64,000 bases of DNA from Salinispora arenicola (GCF_006716065.1 NZ_VFOL01000001.1:2666001-2730000); one strand, 5' to 3'. Counted from the stretch's first letter, positions 54,875 through 63,183 are shown. Notes: generated from the letters alone by a model not told the origin. Translations and numbers: made by a program.

Positions 54875-55923
54875 ACCTCCCGCTGCCGACGTAGGTTGCG
54901 TACCTGGTAGATGACGATTGGAATGACCAGGACGAACAGGACGACGGCGAGTGCCGAGCCCTGTCCGGTCTGCCCGTACCGGAACGCCTGGTTGTACATC
55001 TCGGTCGCGATCACGTTCGTGTTGAAGTTGCCGTTCGTCATCGTGCGGACGATGTCGAAGAGCTTCAGTGTGGCGATCGAGATGGTCACCACCACCACGA
55101 TCAGTGCGGGCCGGATGCCGGGCACGGTGATCCGCCAGAACAGCTGCCAGGCGTTCACGCCGTCGATTCGGGCGGCCTCGATCATGTCGGTGGGAATGGC
55201 CTTGATGGCGGCCGAGAGCACCACCATGGCGAAGCCGGCCTGGATCCAGATCATCACCACGATCAGCAGCAGGGTGTTCAGTGGAGAGTTCGTCAGCCAC
55301 TGCTGCGGCTCGCCACCGAGCCACACCCAGACCTGGTTGAGTAGGCCGATCTGGTCTGCCTCCGCGGGCCGAAACGCGTAGACGAACTTCCAGATGATTC
55401 CGGCGCCGACGAACGAGATTGCCATCGGGAGGAAGATCAGAGACTTGGCCAGTGCCTCCAGGCGGGCCCGGTCGATGAGCACCGCGTAGATCAGACCGAT
55501 GCAGGTGGCCAGCAGCGGCACCAGCAACACCCAGAGGGCGGTGTTCACCAGGATGTCGACGATCTCGGGTCGGTCGAACATCCAGCCGTAGTTGCGCAGG
55601 CCGACCCACTCCGTGCTGTCGCCGTTCTTGAACGACAGCACGAGGGTACGGATCGCGGGAACGACGAGTCCGATGCCGAGCATCAGGACAGTGGGCAGCA
55701 GGAAGAAGAGAGCGAACAGTCCGTCGCGGGGCCGGCGTCGGCCCGGTTCGATCACTTTCCCGGCGGCGACGGCCGCGGCGAGCCGGGCCTCCCGACGGCG
55801 GGCGAGCCGCGCGGGGACGGCGTCGAGCAGTAGCAGGAGTCCACCCACCACCGCCACGAAGGCGACCACCCCGTACAACAGCATGGCGAGTTTCGGCGCC
55901 TCGTCGGCGAAGTCGAAGTTCAT
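54871..55923 (-). CDS. Sugar ABC importer permease (AglF-like)
   Basis: 350 residues. An extra N-terminal helix (LAMLLYGVVAFVAVVGGLLLLL) and a basic loop precede the usual six helices, a layout I recall from AglF-type alpha-glucoside permeases. The EAA loop is MIEAARIDGVNAWQLFWRIT. It lies between the binding-protein gene (70-base gap) and the second permease gene (4-base overlap). Confidence 0.9.
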   Translation of the reverse strand: MNFDFADEAPKLAMLLYGVVAFVAVVGGLLLLLDAVPARLARRREARLAAAVAAGKVIEPGRRRPRDGLFALFFLLPTVLMLGIGLVVPAIRTLVLSFKNGDSTEWVGLRNYGWMFDRPEIVDILVNTALWVLLVPLLATCIGLIYAVLIDRARLEALAKSLIFLPMAISFVGAGIIWKFVYAFRPAEADQIGLLNQVWVWLGGEPQQWLTNSPLNTLLLIVVMIWIQAGFAMVVLSAAIKAIPTDMIEAARIDGVNAWQLFWRITVPGIRPALIVVVVTISIATLKLFDIVRTMTNGNFNTNVIATEMYNQAFRYGQTGQGSALAVVLFVLVIPIVIYQVRNLRRQREV

Positions 55924-55993
55924 CCGCCCCTCCGGGGGTTTACGGGCTGGGAGGTGGCCCGACCGGACCGGGCCGGGCCACCAGGGCGGTTGA

Positions 55994-57340
55994 TCAGCGG
56001 GGCCAGGAACTCTCGATGGCGTCCAGGGCCGCCTTGGTGTCCTTGCCGCTGATCCAGGACACCATCTCCTTCCAGAATGTCCCGGCGCCGACGGCGGCGG
56101 GCATCAGGTCGGAACCATCGAAGCGGAAGACCGTGCTCTCGTCCTGAAGGATCTCGACCGACAGCTTGTCGATCGGGTTCGCGACGTTGGCCACGTCGAG
56201 CTTCCTGTTCGCCGACACCCAGTTGCCCAGCTTGGCCCGACTGTTGGCGTACTCGCCGGAGGCGAGGTACGTCTGTACCGCCTGGACCTCGGGGCGGTCG
56301 TCGAAAGCGACGGTGAACTCGCCGCCTCCCAACACCGGCTTGCCCTTCGACGGGTCGATGGCCGGGAAGTAGAACGCAAAGACGTCGCCGTCCTCGGCCA
56401 CCCGGCTGTCCGCGGGCCACTGGTTGGCGTAGAAGGACGCCTGCCGGTGCAGGGCGCACTCACCCTGGAGGATCGGCAGACCGCCCTCCTGGAACGACGT
56501 GGTGGCGATGCTCTTCACGCCGCCGTAGCCGCCGTTGACGTACTTCTCGTTTCGCAGGATGGTGCCGGCACGGTCGACCGCGTCCACCACACGCTGGTCG
56601 TTGAACGGCATGCCGTGCGTGGTCCACTGGTCGTAGACCTCGGGGGTCTGCGTCCGCAGCAGCACGTCCTCGATCCAGTCGGTGGCCGGCCAGCCGGTGG
56701 CGTCACCGGACTCGATGCCGACACACCATGGCTTGATGCCGCCAGCCGCGGCCGAGTCGCTGAGTTTGATCAGGTCGTCCCAGGTGGTCGGGACGGTCCA
56801 ACCCTGCTCCTGGAACATCTTTGGCGAGTACCAGACGAACGACTTGACGTTCGACCCCAGCGGAGCGCCGTAAAACTGTCCCGCGACGGTGCTGTATTTC
56901 AGCCAGTCGGCGGCGTAGTTTTCCTCGGCCATCGCCTTGGTCTCGGCCGAGGCCGGCTTGAGCTTGCCGGCCTGCGCGAATCGGCTCAGCAGGCCCGGCT
57001 GCGGAACGAAGGCGATGTCCGGTGCGTTGCCGCCGTCGACCCGCACCTGGAGCTGCGCCTCGAACTCGCCGCTGCCCTCGTAGTCGATCTCGATGCCGGT
57101 GCATTCCGCGAACTGCTCCCACGACTGTTCGAGCAGGTCTGCCTCCGCGTCACGAATGGACGCGTAGATGGAGACCTCGGCGCCGCCGTGGCCCTGATAC
57201 TTCTGGTATGCCGCGCATTCCGGGGAATCGGCCTTTCCGCTGCCGTCGTTGTCGCCGGTACCGCAGGCGGTGGCGCTGATGGCCAGGCCGAGCGCGCCAG
57301 CGATCACGAGGGCTTGGCGTGGTCTGGCGAAGACCGCCAT
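55994..57340 (-). CDS. Sugar-binding lipoprotein (AglE-like)
   Basis: 448 residues. Lipoprotein signal with lipobox SATAC (Cys26), then a two-lobed solute-binding protein. FAECTGIEIDYEGSGEFEAQL and GNAPDIAFVPQPGLL resemble the AglE alpha-glucoside-binding proteins I recall from rhizobia, so sucrose, maltose or trehalose are candidate ligands. GGAAGGAGG lies six bases before ATG 57340. First gene of the importer operon, with a palindromic operator about 70 bases upstream. No glycosidase gene lies alongside. Confidence 0.88.
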   Translation of the reverse strand: MAVFARPRQALVIAGALGLAISATACGTGDNDGSGKADSPECAAYQKYQGHGGAEVSIYASIRDAEADLLEQSWEQFAECTGIEIDYEGSGEFEAQLQVRVDGGNAPDIAFVPQPGLLSRFAQAGKLKPASAETKAMAEENYAADWLKYSTVAGQFYGAPLGSNVKSFVWYSPKMFQEQGWTVPTTWDDLIKLSDSAAAGGIKPWCVGIESGDATGWPATDWIEDVLLRTQTPEVYDQWTTHGMPFNDQRVVDAVDRAGTILRNEKYVNGGYGGVKSIATTSFQEGGLPILQGECALHRQASFYANQWPADSRVAEDGDVFAFYFPAIDPSKGKPVLGGGEFTVAFDDRPEVQAVQTYLASGEYANSRAKLGNWVSANRKLDVANVANPIDKLSVEILQDESTVFRFDGSDLMPAAVGAGTFWKEMVSWISGKDTKAALDAIESSWPR

Positions 57341-57409
57341 GCCGTCCTCCTTCCTTGCCGGCGCGGGTCCGTGCGACGAACCTGGCGCCGTCCGATGGGC
57401 GTGCTCCAC

Positions 57410-57427
57410 ACGTAAGCGCTTGCACGT
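57410..57427. promoter_or_regulatory. LacI-type operator of the sugar importer
   Basis: ACGTAAGCGCTTGCACGT is an imperfect inverted repeat around AAGCGCTT, the CG-centred core typical of LacI-family sites. It lies about 70 bases before the binding-protein start, and the LacI gene closes the cluster. Confidence 0.6.
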
Positions 57428-57498
57428 GCGTGCGGTCCACCCCAAGGACGACACGAGCAGGTAACGATCTGAAAACCTCGATGCCGCGGCTCGACCAG

Positions 57499-58044
57499 TC
57501 AGGTGTTGAGCTGCCAGATGACCAGATTGAGGGCGCCGGCATAGGTGACCCAGGCCCAGTACGGCAGCATCAGCGCCGCCGCGGCCCGGGAGATCCGGTG
57601 GAAGGCCAGGACGGTCCCGGCGATCGCCAACCACAACAGGACGATGTCGGCGAACGCCAGCCCGTACTGACCTGCGCCGAAGAACAGTGGGCTCCACACC
57701 GCGTTCAGTCCCAGCTGCGTGGCCCATACCCACAGGGCTGGCCCGAAGCCGCTCCGCCGCCAGGCCAGCCATCCGGACACCGCGATCATGGCGTAGAGCA
57801 CCGTCCAGACCGGGCCGAACACCCAGGCCGGGGGCGCCCAGGACGGTTGTTCGAGGCCGACGTACGCGGCGTTGGCGTCGCGAACTCCCAACCCACCGAT
57901 CGCGGCAGCGACGAGAACGGCCATGCCGAAGCCGGGCAGGGCCCACCACCGGCGCCGGCCACCGGCCGGGTCGGCGCCGCGCGCGGTGTGGCTTCCCCGG
58001 GCAGGGCCTGGGCCGCCCCCGTCAGCTGATGACGTTGACCCCAC
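57499..58044 (-). CDS. tspO: TspO/MBR family membrane protein
   Basis: 181 residues with five membrane helices. The TspO hallmark after the first helix is seen as LEQPSWAPPAWVFGPVWTVLYAMI, and the later helices carry GLNAVWSPLFFGAGQ and YWAWVTYAGALN. TspO proteins bind porphyrins and may sense or degrade them under oxidative stress. The N-terminal 30 residues are Gly/Arg-rich. GTG 58044 overlaps the GPGG gene by 23 bases; a later start is possible. It is the last gene of a five-gene unit. Confidence 0.88.
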   Translation of the reverse strand: MGSTSSADGGGPGPARGSHTARGADPAGGRRRWWALPGFGMAVLVAAAIGGLGVRDANAAYVGLEQPSWAPPAWVFGPVWTVLYAMIAVSGWLAWRRSGFGPALWVWATQLGLNAVWSPLFFGAGQYGLAFADIVLLWLAIAGTVLAFHRISRAAAALMLPYWAWVTYAGALNLVIWQLNT

Positions 58045-58165
58045 CTGGTCCGACCAACAGGCCGGCGACGATGAGGACGATCCCCCACAGAATCTGCTGC
58101 CGGAACAGGGCGAGAATGCCGGCGACCACCAGTACGACGGCGAGTATCCAGAGAATCAGTTCCAC
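58022..58165 (-). CDS. GPGG-motif small membrane protein
   Basis: 47 residues from GTG 58165 to TGA 58022. Two hydrophobic helices (LILWILAVVLVVAGILALF and ILWGIVLIVAGLLV) flank a short FRQQ turn, and the C-terminus carries GPGGVNVIS with the GPGG motif that names this small family of actinomycetes. Function is unknown. The start overlaps the metallophosphoesterase stop by ten bases and the end overlaps the TspO start. Confidence 0.8.
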   Translation of the reverse strand: MELILWILAVVLVVAGILALFRQQILWGIVLIVAGLLVGPGGVNVIS

Positions 58166-58932
58166 GCCGGCTTGGTACCCGAGCTGTCCTTCCGGGAAAC
58201 CTCACCCTGATCGAGATGATCGCCCAGATGGAAGATGCTGTACGCCTGCTTGATCACCGGGTGTGCCACGTTGCGGACGCGTACTCCGCCGGGTGTCGTA
58301 CCCCGTTCGGTCCCGTGGTGGGCGTGTCCGTGCAGGGCGAGTGCGGTAGGCGCCGAGTCGATCGCCTGGCCCAACTGGTAGCAGCCGAGGAAGGCATAGA
58401 TCTCCGGCGGCTCGCCGGCGAGCGTGTCCGGCACCGGGGCGTAGTGGGTCAGTGCCACCAGCAGGTCGCAGTCGAGTGAGTGCAGGGCGGCCTCGAGCGC
58501 GTCCGCGCTCTCGGCGGTGGTCCGCACGAACGCTTTCATCTCCGGTTCACCGAAGTCGCTGGCGCACCGCCCGGCGAACCCGCCGCCGAACCCCTTCACC
58601 CCGGCGACGCCGAGCCGGCCGCCCGGGAAGTCCATCACCACTCCGGTGCCCTCCAGTACGGTGATCCCGGCGGCCTCGAGAACCCGCACCACCTGTGGCA
58701 CCTCGTCACACTGGTACTCATGGTTGCCGAGTACGGTCACCACCGGTACGCCGAGGCCGCCGAACTCGCGTGCCACACACCGCGCCTCCGCCTCGGTGCC
58801 GTGCCGGGTCAGGTCGCCGGCGAGTAGCAGCACGTCGGCGTAGTCCGCCACCTCCTCGAGGGCCGGTCGGAAGCGGCCGACCACGTCCTCGTCCAGATGC
58901 ACGTCACCCACGGCGGCGATCCGGATCACCAT
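58156..58932 (-). CDS. Calcineurin-like metallophosphoesterase
   Basis: 258 residues. The binuclear metal motifs are in order: AAVGDVHLDE (D-x-H), LLLAGDLTRHG (GD), TVLGNHEYQ (GNHE), ALTHYAPVPDT and ALHGHAHHGTE (GHxH). The substrate could be a cyclic nucleotide, phosphodiester or protein phosphate. A GAGGGAGAG site precedes ATG 58932. It lies ten bases after the BON gene and overlaps the GPGG gene, in a unit that begins with a nucleotidyltransferase. Confidence 0.9.
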   Translation of the reverse strand: MVIRIAAVGDVHLDEDVVGRFRPALEEVADYADVLLLAGDLTRHGTEAEARCVAREFGGLGVPVVTVLGNHEYQCDEVPQVVRVLEAAGITVLEGTGVVMDFPGGRLGVAGVKGFGGGFAGRCASDFGEPEMKAFVRTTAESADALEAALHSLDCDLLVALTHYAPVPDTLAGEPPEIYAFLGCYQLGQAIDSAPTALALHGHAHHGTERGTTPGGVRVRNVAHPVIKQAYSIFHLGDHLDQGEVSRKDSSGTKPAWN

Positions 58933-58942
58933 CGGCTCTCCC

Positions 58943-59221
58943 TCAGGGTAGTTGCTCGATCTCGGTGGGTGGCTGCGCACGAATCACCCCGATGTCGCTG
59001 GTTACCGGTACGTCCGGGAAGCGCTCGGTCACCCGCCGTAGGATCTCGTCCCGCCGTCGCGTGCTCTCCACCTCGCCGTGCAGCACCAGACCGAGCTCCC
59101 GTCGGACCACGGTGATGCCCTGCTCGGCTACATCGGGATCTTCGGCGAGTAGGCGGTGGATCTCGGCCGCCACATACTCGTCGGTCGGTCGTCGCGTGGC
59201 TACGTCGCGGTGCTCGGTCAC
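58943..59221 (-). CDS. BON domain protein
   Basis: 92 residues, nearly all one BON domain: EYVAAEIHRLLAEDPDV, then the beta strands ITVVRRELGLVLHGEV and the second helix RRRDEILRRVTERF. BON domains are lipid- or surface-binding folds. No signal peptide is present, so it is probably cytoplasmic. GTG 59221 overlaps the nucleotidyltransferase stop by four bases (GTGA). A GGAGGGG-type site lies upstream. Confidence 0.82.
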   Translation of the reverse strand: MTEHRDVATRRPTDEYVAAEIHRLLAEDPDVAEQGITVVRRELGLVLHGEVESTRRRDEILRRVTERFPDVPVTSDIGVIRAQPPTEIEQLP

Positions 59222-59802
59222 GGTGTCCCCTTCCCCTCCGGGGTGCCGGCGTATGCCACCACCTCGAGCCGGTCCAGCAGCACCAGGAACGCCTCGGCGT
59301 ACGGCGAGTGGCGCGTGTCCCTGCATACCCGTTCCCAGTCGATCTGCTCGCGCAACGAGCGGGCAAGTGGCAGGCCCCGGGTGAAGTCGCAGTAGTGCTG
59401 CGAGAAGCTGAGCAGCTTGTGCACCATCAGCTGGGTCGCGGAGAGCACCGGCATGTGGATCGAGTCGATCGGCCGGACGATCGTTTCGGCGAAGGTCGTG
59501 TCGGTCACCGGGGTCTCGACCGGTCGGTGGATCAGGTCGACCACCCGATCGTCGTCAACGACCTTGACCAGCCAGTCCTCGGGCGGGCGCTCGGCGATGA
59601 AGCCAGCCGCGACCAGCGCCTCCAGGGCGCGGTCAACATCAACCTCGCGGATGAGGAAGTCGACGTCGTGCTCGCTGGAGTGGCCGCCGTGCGCCCACAC
59701 CGCGAAGCTGCCGCCGAGCGCGAAGGGGATCTCTCCCTGTTTGAGCGCGGCGGCGACCTTCTTCAACGTGTGCACCAGGGTCTCGGCCCGGCGCTCGACC
59801 AT
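59218..59802 (-). CDS. Minimal nucleotidyltransferase-like protein
   Basis: 194 residues. Pol-beta-superfamily fold: FALGGSFAVWAHGG, then HDVDFLI with the D-x-D metal pair, and a third carboxylate in RVVDLIHRP. A helical C-terminal half follows. Relatives transfer NMP groups to proteins, RNA or antibiotics, often as toxin-antitoxin or signalling parts; no HEPN partner is visible here. ATG 59802 follows GGGAGAG. It is the first gene of the five-gene overlapping unit. Confidence 0.82.
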   Translation of the reverse strand: MVERRAETLVHTLKKVAAALKQGEIPFALGGSFAVWAHGGHSSEHDVDFLIREVDVDRALEALVAAGFIAERPPEDWLVKVVDDDRVVDLIHRPVETPVTDTTFAETIVRPIDSIHMPVLSATQLMVHKLLSFSQHYCDFTRGLPLARSLREQIDWERVCRDTRHSPYAEAFLVLLDRLEVVAYAGTPEGKGTP

Positions 59803-59886
59803 GGGGCTCTCCCGTCGTGGTGGTCCGCGGAGGTGCCCAGTCGGTACCCGGCATCGCCGTTGGCCACACCTGGCACGGTGCGCGGA

Positions 59887-59947
59887 TAGCGTCAACCATG
59901 CCGGAGGTGGATTTACCGGACGAGCGTGAGCGTGGGTGGGATAGCGT
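59887..59947 (+). promoter_or_regulatory. Two alternative -10 elements before the kinase
   Basis: TAGCGT occurs at 59887-59892, five bases before ATG 59898, and again at 59942-59947, seven bases before GTG 59955. Each is placed for a leaderless transcript. Confidence 0.4.
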
Positions 59948-59954
59948 GGGCAGG

Positions 59955-60665
59955 GTGGCCAAATCGAAGGAGGCGCGACGGGCTGGGGCCAGGTTGCGCA
60001 CCATCGCCCTGATCGGCATCGACGGCTCGGGTAAGACGACTCAGGCGCGCCGGCTCGCCGCCGCGTTGACCGGGGCAGGGCTGCCCGCCACCTACCACCG
60101 CAACGCCGGCGGTCGGCGCTTCCTGGGCCGAGTAGCACGGCGGCTGGGTCGGCCGGACCCGCAGCGGTTGCTCGGGCGCACCGGCCTGTTGGTCGCGGAG
60201 TCGGTGTTGCGCTGGCTTGCCATTGCCGCCGCCCGGCTGAGCCGCCTGCTGACTGGCCGGGTCGCGGTGATGGACCGCTACTCCGCCTGCCAGTACGCGA
60301 GCATCCGGGCGCACGGCGGCCACCGCTGGGAGCGGCTGGCCCGGTTGGGCTACCGAGTTTTTCCTCGGCCGCAGGTGACGTTCCTGCTGACCGTCGATCC
60401 CGCCGAGGCGTACCGGCGGATCGAGCGGCGCGGCACCGACCACGAGAGCATGCGGTACCTGACCGCGGCCGATCGCGCGTACCGGACATTGCCGGAACAC
60501 CACACGTTCGTCGTGGTGGACGCAAGCGGTCCGGCGGACGAGGTGAGCCGGCGGATTCGGGACCATGTGGACGGTTGGTTGGGGGTGGCGCGGGCGGCCG
60601 GGCTGCCCCAGGCGCCGGAGCGGGACCGGGTGCCGGAGCGGGACCGGGCGCCGGTGCGCGTGTGA
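59955..60665 (+). CDS. Thymidylate kinase-like P-loop kinase
   Basis: 236 residues from GTG 59955; ATG 59898 would add 19. P-loop ALIGIDGSGKTTQARRLA, a VMDRYSACQYAS motif (the DR-Y/H of thymidylate kinases) and a LID-like ERRGTDHESMR. The usual role is dTMP to dTDP, but the RYSACQ region differs from canonical Tmk, so it may be a related kinase. The C-terminus repeats PERDR. It diverges from the nucleotidyltransferase unit. The hairpin at 60661-60690 ends the transcript. Confidence 0.78.
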   Translation: MAKSKEARRAGARLRTIALIGIDGSGKTTQARRLAAALTGAGLPATYHRNAGGRRFLGRVARRLGRPDPQRLLGRTGLLVAESVLRWLAIAAARLSRLLTGRVAVMDRYSACQYASIRAHGGHRWERLARLGYRVFPRPQVTFLLTVDPAEAYRRIERRGTDHESMRYLTAADRAYRTLPEHHTFVVVDASGPADEVSRRIRDHVDGWLGVARAAGLPQAPERDRVPERDRAPVRV

Positions 60666-60690
60666 TCGGCAGGGTCGACGGCCGATCACA
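60661..60690 (+). terminator. Hairpin terminator of the kinase gene
   Basis: TGTGATCGGC pairs perfectly with GCCGATCACA around a ten-base loop; the left arm includes the stop codon. Confidence 0.75.
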
Positions 60691-60723
60691 GGCGGAGTGT
60701 TGGTTCGAGGCGAGGAGTGAGTA

Positions 60724-60754
60724 TTGACGCTCACCACCCGCGAAAGTAAATTTC
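60724..60754 (+). promoter_or_regulatory. Leaderless promoter with RpiR-type operator
   Basis: TTGACG (60724-60729), 17 bases, then TAAATT (60747-60752), then six bases to GTG 60759: a near-consensus promoter whose transcript would begin at the start codon. GAAAGTAAATTTC (60742-60754), a palindrome of the type bound by MurR/RpiR regulators, covers the -10, suggesting autorepression. Confidence 0.75.
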
Positions 60755-60758
60755 AGGT

Positions 60759-61673
60759 GTGGTCAATAGTTCGAAGGTTTCCGCTGAGAGCGTGCCCAGT
60801 GGGTTGATTGTCCACATCGGTGGGCTTCTACCCTCACTGTCCCCGGCTGAGCAGCGGGTCGCCCGACTGGTGGTGGCAGAGCCGGCGGCTGTGGCCCGCC
60901 GGACGATCACCGACCTCGCCACCGCCGCGGAGACCTCGGAGGCGACCGTCATCCGATTCTGCCGCTCCGTCGGCATGGACGGCTATCCGCAGCTACGGAT
61001 CCGGCTCGCCGCCGAGGCTGCCCGTCTGGTCGAGCCGTCGGATACCCGCGTCGTCGGCGGCGACATCCCACCCGGAGCCGATCTCGCACAGATCATCGCC
61101 ACCATCGCGTTCAACGACGCCCGCGCCGTCGAGGAGACGGCTGAGCAGCTCGACCCGGCGATCTGCGAGCAGGTTATCGACGCGATCACGGTCGCTGGCC
61201 GAATCGATATGTACGGGGCTGGCGCGAGCGGCTTTGTCGCCTCCGACTTCCAGCAGAAGTTGCATCGGATCGGCCGGACCGTCTTCTACTTCCCGGACGT
61301 GCACAGTGCCCTGACCTCGGCCGCGTTGCTGGGCCGGGGCGACATGGCCGTCGGGATCTCGCACACCGGCACCACGTCCGACGTGATCGAGGTGTTGGAG
61401 CAGGCCCGCGCTCGCGGCGCGACCACTGTCGCGTTGACCAATTATCCGCGTTCGCCCATCGCCGAGGTCGCCGACCTCCTGCTCACCACGGCCGCCCGCG
61501 AGACCACCTACCGTTCGGGAGCGATGGCCAGTCGGCTGGCCCAGCTCACCGTGGTCGACTGCCTCTTCGTCGGAGTGGCCGCGCGCAACCGGACCCAGGC
61601 CCGCGAGGCGCTGGAGGTGACGGCCGACGCGGTCCGGTCGCACCGCGTCGGCTCGGCGCGGAGGCGGGCATGA
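60759..61673 (+). CDS. MurR/RpiR-family transcriptional regulator
   Basis: 304 residues. N-terminal helix-turn-helix of the RpiR type (LSPAEQRVARLVVAEPAAV, TSEATVIRFCRSVGMDGYPQ) and a C-terminal SIS sugar-phosphate-binding domain (IDMYGAGASGFVASDFQ, AVGISHTGTTSDVIEVLEQA). It probably senses an amino-sugar or phosphosugar. GTG 60759 follows a leaderless promoter overlapped by a matching palindrome. No sugar gene is adjacent, so the regulon lies elsewhere. Confidence 0.92.
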   Translation: MVNSSKVSAESVPSGLIVHIGGLLPSLSPAEQRVARLVVAEPAAVARRTITDLATAAETSEATVIRFCRSVGMDGYPQLRIRLAAEAARLVEPSDTRVVGGDIPPGADLAQIIATIAFNDARAVEETAEQLDPAICEQVIDAITVAGRIDMYGAGASGFVASDFQQKLHRIGRTVFYFPDVHSALTSAALLGRGDMAVGISHTGTTSDVIEVLEQARARGATTVALTNYPRSPIAEVADLLLTTAARETTYRSGAMASRLAQLTVVDCLFVGVAARNRTQAREALEVTADAVRSHRVGSARRRA

Positions 61674-62187
61674 CGGGCATGACGGGCCACCGTCGCTGAC
61701 CTGACCGTGGCCGGGTCGAGAACGCGAGGACGACGACGACAGGGGCGGCGACGCTGGTGCCGAACATGTTCGGTGAGCGACCGCTGTCGCCGGCCCGGCA
61801 TACAACCCGCTCCCGGATTGTTCACCCCGGCGTGGGGTATCACTACGGGCGTGGATGAACCGAACGGGCCGCCGAGACGTAGCTGACAGTGACCAGGATC
61901 GCAGCTCGGTGGTGACCCGGGTCGCTGTGCCCGTGGTTCGGGCGGTGTTGCCATGGACAACGGGGCCGGTGCATCGCCGTTCCACCTGCCCGTACAGGGC
62001 GCCTGGCGGAGAGTCACCACGTGCGGCGCTGACAGCAAATATGGACCGTACTCTCAGCTGATTATCAGGCATTCGTGACACGTTCGACTCACGATATGGA
62101 ATCCCTGACGCGTCTCAACTGTTGTTCAGGTGTCAGCACCAATGGGCAACGGCGGAGGTTACGGGGAGGGAGCTGGCGGACGTGGGG
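61674..62187. other. Long leader region before the sigma factor
   Basis: About 510 bases with no convincing gene. A 68-codon frame from ATG 61855 exists but has no ribosome-binding site and no recognised family. The region probably holds the sigma gene promoter; I cannot point to one with confidence. A GGAGGGAG site lies at 62164-62171. Confidence 0.45.
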
Positions 62188-63177
62188 ATGGCAAGGAACC
62201 GGGCAACCGGCGCGAGCGAGGGGACCGTGGGCAACGTGGACAAGAATATCGGCATGCGGACCGACGAGGTCGCCGAGGAGCGCGACCTGGTCGGCGTCTA
62301 CCTTCACGAGATCTCCCGGACGCCGCTGCTGGACGCCGCCACGGAGGTCGATCTTTCCAAGGCTATCGAGGCCGGACTCTACGCCGAGCACCTGCTCGAC
62401 GAGGACCGCGTCCCGGCCGGTGTCGAGCGAGCGGAACTCCAGCGGCTGGTCGCTGAGGGTGAGCGGGCCAAGGATCTGTTCATCCGAGCCAACCTGCGAC
62501 TGGTCGTGTCGATCGCCCGGCGGTACGTCCGTTCCGGGATGCCCATGCTGGATCTGATCCAGGAGGGCAACACCGGTCTGGTCCGGGCGGTCGAGAAGTT
62601 CGACTACGAGCGCGGCTTCAAGTTCTCCACCTACGCGACTTGGTGGATCCGTCAGGCGATCAGCCGGGCGATCGCCCAGCAGGAGCGCACCGTGCGGTTG
62701 CCGGTGCACCTGGTGGAGGATGTCAACCGGATGCGGAATGTGGCCCGGCAGCTCACCCGGGAGCTTGGCAGCGACCCCGAGCCGGAGCAGATTGCGACGG
62801 CGCTCGGCGTCAGCGTCGAGCGGGTCAACGAGTTGGTCCGCTGGTCGCAGGACACCGTGTCGTTGGACACACCGGTCGGCGACGACGGCGACACCAACCT
62901 GGGGGACTTGGTCGCCGACAGCGATGCGCCGTCACCGGAGGAGATTGTCCTCACTGGCCTGGAGCGGCAGCGCATCGAGGGCCTGCTCAGTCACCTCGAC
63001 GACCGGTCGGCCGGCATCATGCGGGCCCGGTACGGCCTCGAGGACGGCCGGGAGCACTCGCTGACCGAGGTGGCCTCACGCTTCTCGCTCTCCCGGGAAC
63101 GGATCCGACAGCTGGAGATCCAGGCACTCGGCCGGCTGCGCGAGCTGGCTCGTGCCGAAGGGCTTCAGGCAGCCTGA
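62188..63177 (+). CDS. Group 2 (primary-like) sigma-70 factor
   Basis: 329 residues. Region 1.2 (DLVGVYLHEISRTPLLDAA), region 2 (RANLRLVVSIARRYVRSG, LDLIQEGNTGLVRAVEKFDY, FKFSTYATWWIRQAISR), region 3 (TVRLPVHLVEDVNRMRNV) and region 4 (ERQRIEGLLSHLDDRSAGI, FSLSRERIRQLEIQAL) are complete. It lacks the long region 1.1 of the principal factor HrdB, matching the size of HrdA/HrdD and mycobacterial SigB. It would direct stationary-phase or stress transcription with near-consensus promoters. GTG 62182 is an alternative start. A strong terminator follows. Confidence 0.93.
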   Translation: MARNRATGASEGTVGNVDKNIGMRTDEVAEERDLVGVYLHEISRTPLLDAATEVDLSKAIEAGLYAEHLLDEDRVPAGVERAELQRLVAEGERAKDLFIRANLRLVVSIARRYVRSGMPMLDLIQEGNTGLVRAVEKFDYERGFKFSTYATWWIRQAISRAIAQQERTVRLPVHLVEDVNRMRNVARQLTRELGSDPEPEQIATALGVSVERVNELVRWSQDTVSLDTPVGDDGDTNLGDLVADSDAPSPEEIVLTGLERQRIEGLLSHLDDRSAGIMRARYGLEDGREHSLTEVASRFSLSRERIRQLEIQALGRLRELARAEGLQAA

Positions 63178-63183
63178 GCGAAC

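Noticed and set aside
55994..57949. Longer version of the sugar-binding protein
   Set aside because: The added 203 residues lack protein character and precede a perfect lipoprotein signal with its own ribosome-binding site.
61855..62061. 68-codon frame before the sigma factor
   Set aside because: No ribosome-binding site or recognisable family, and its codon use is less biased than the neighbours.
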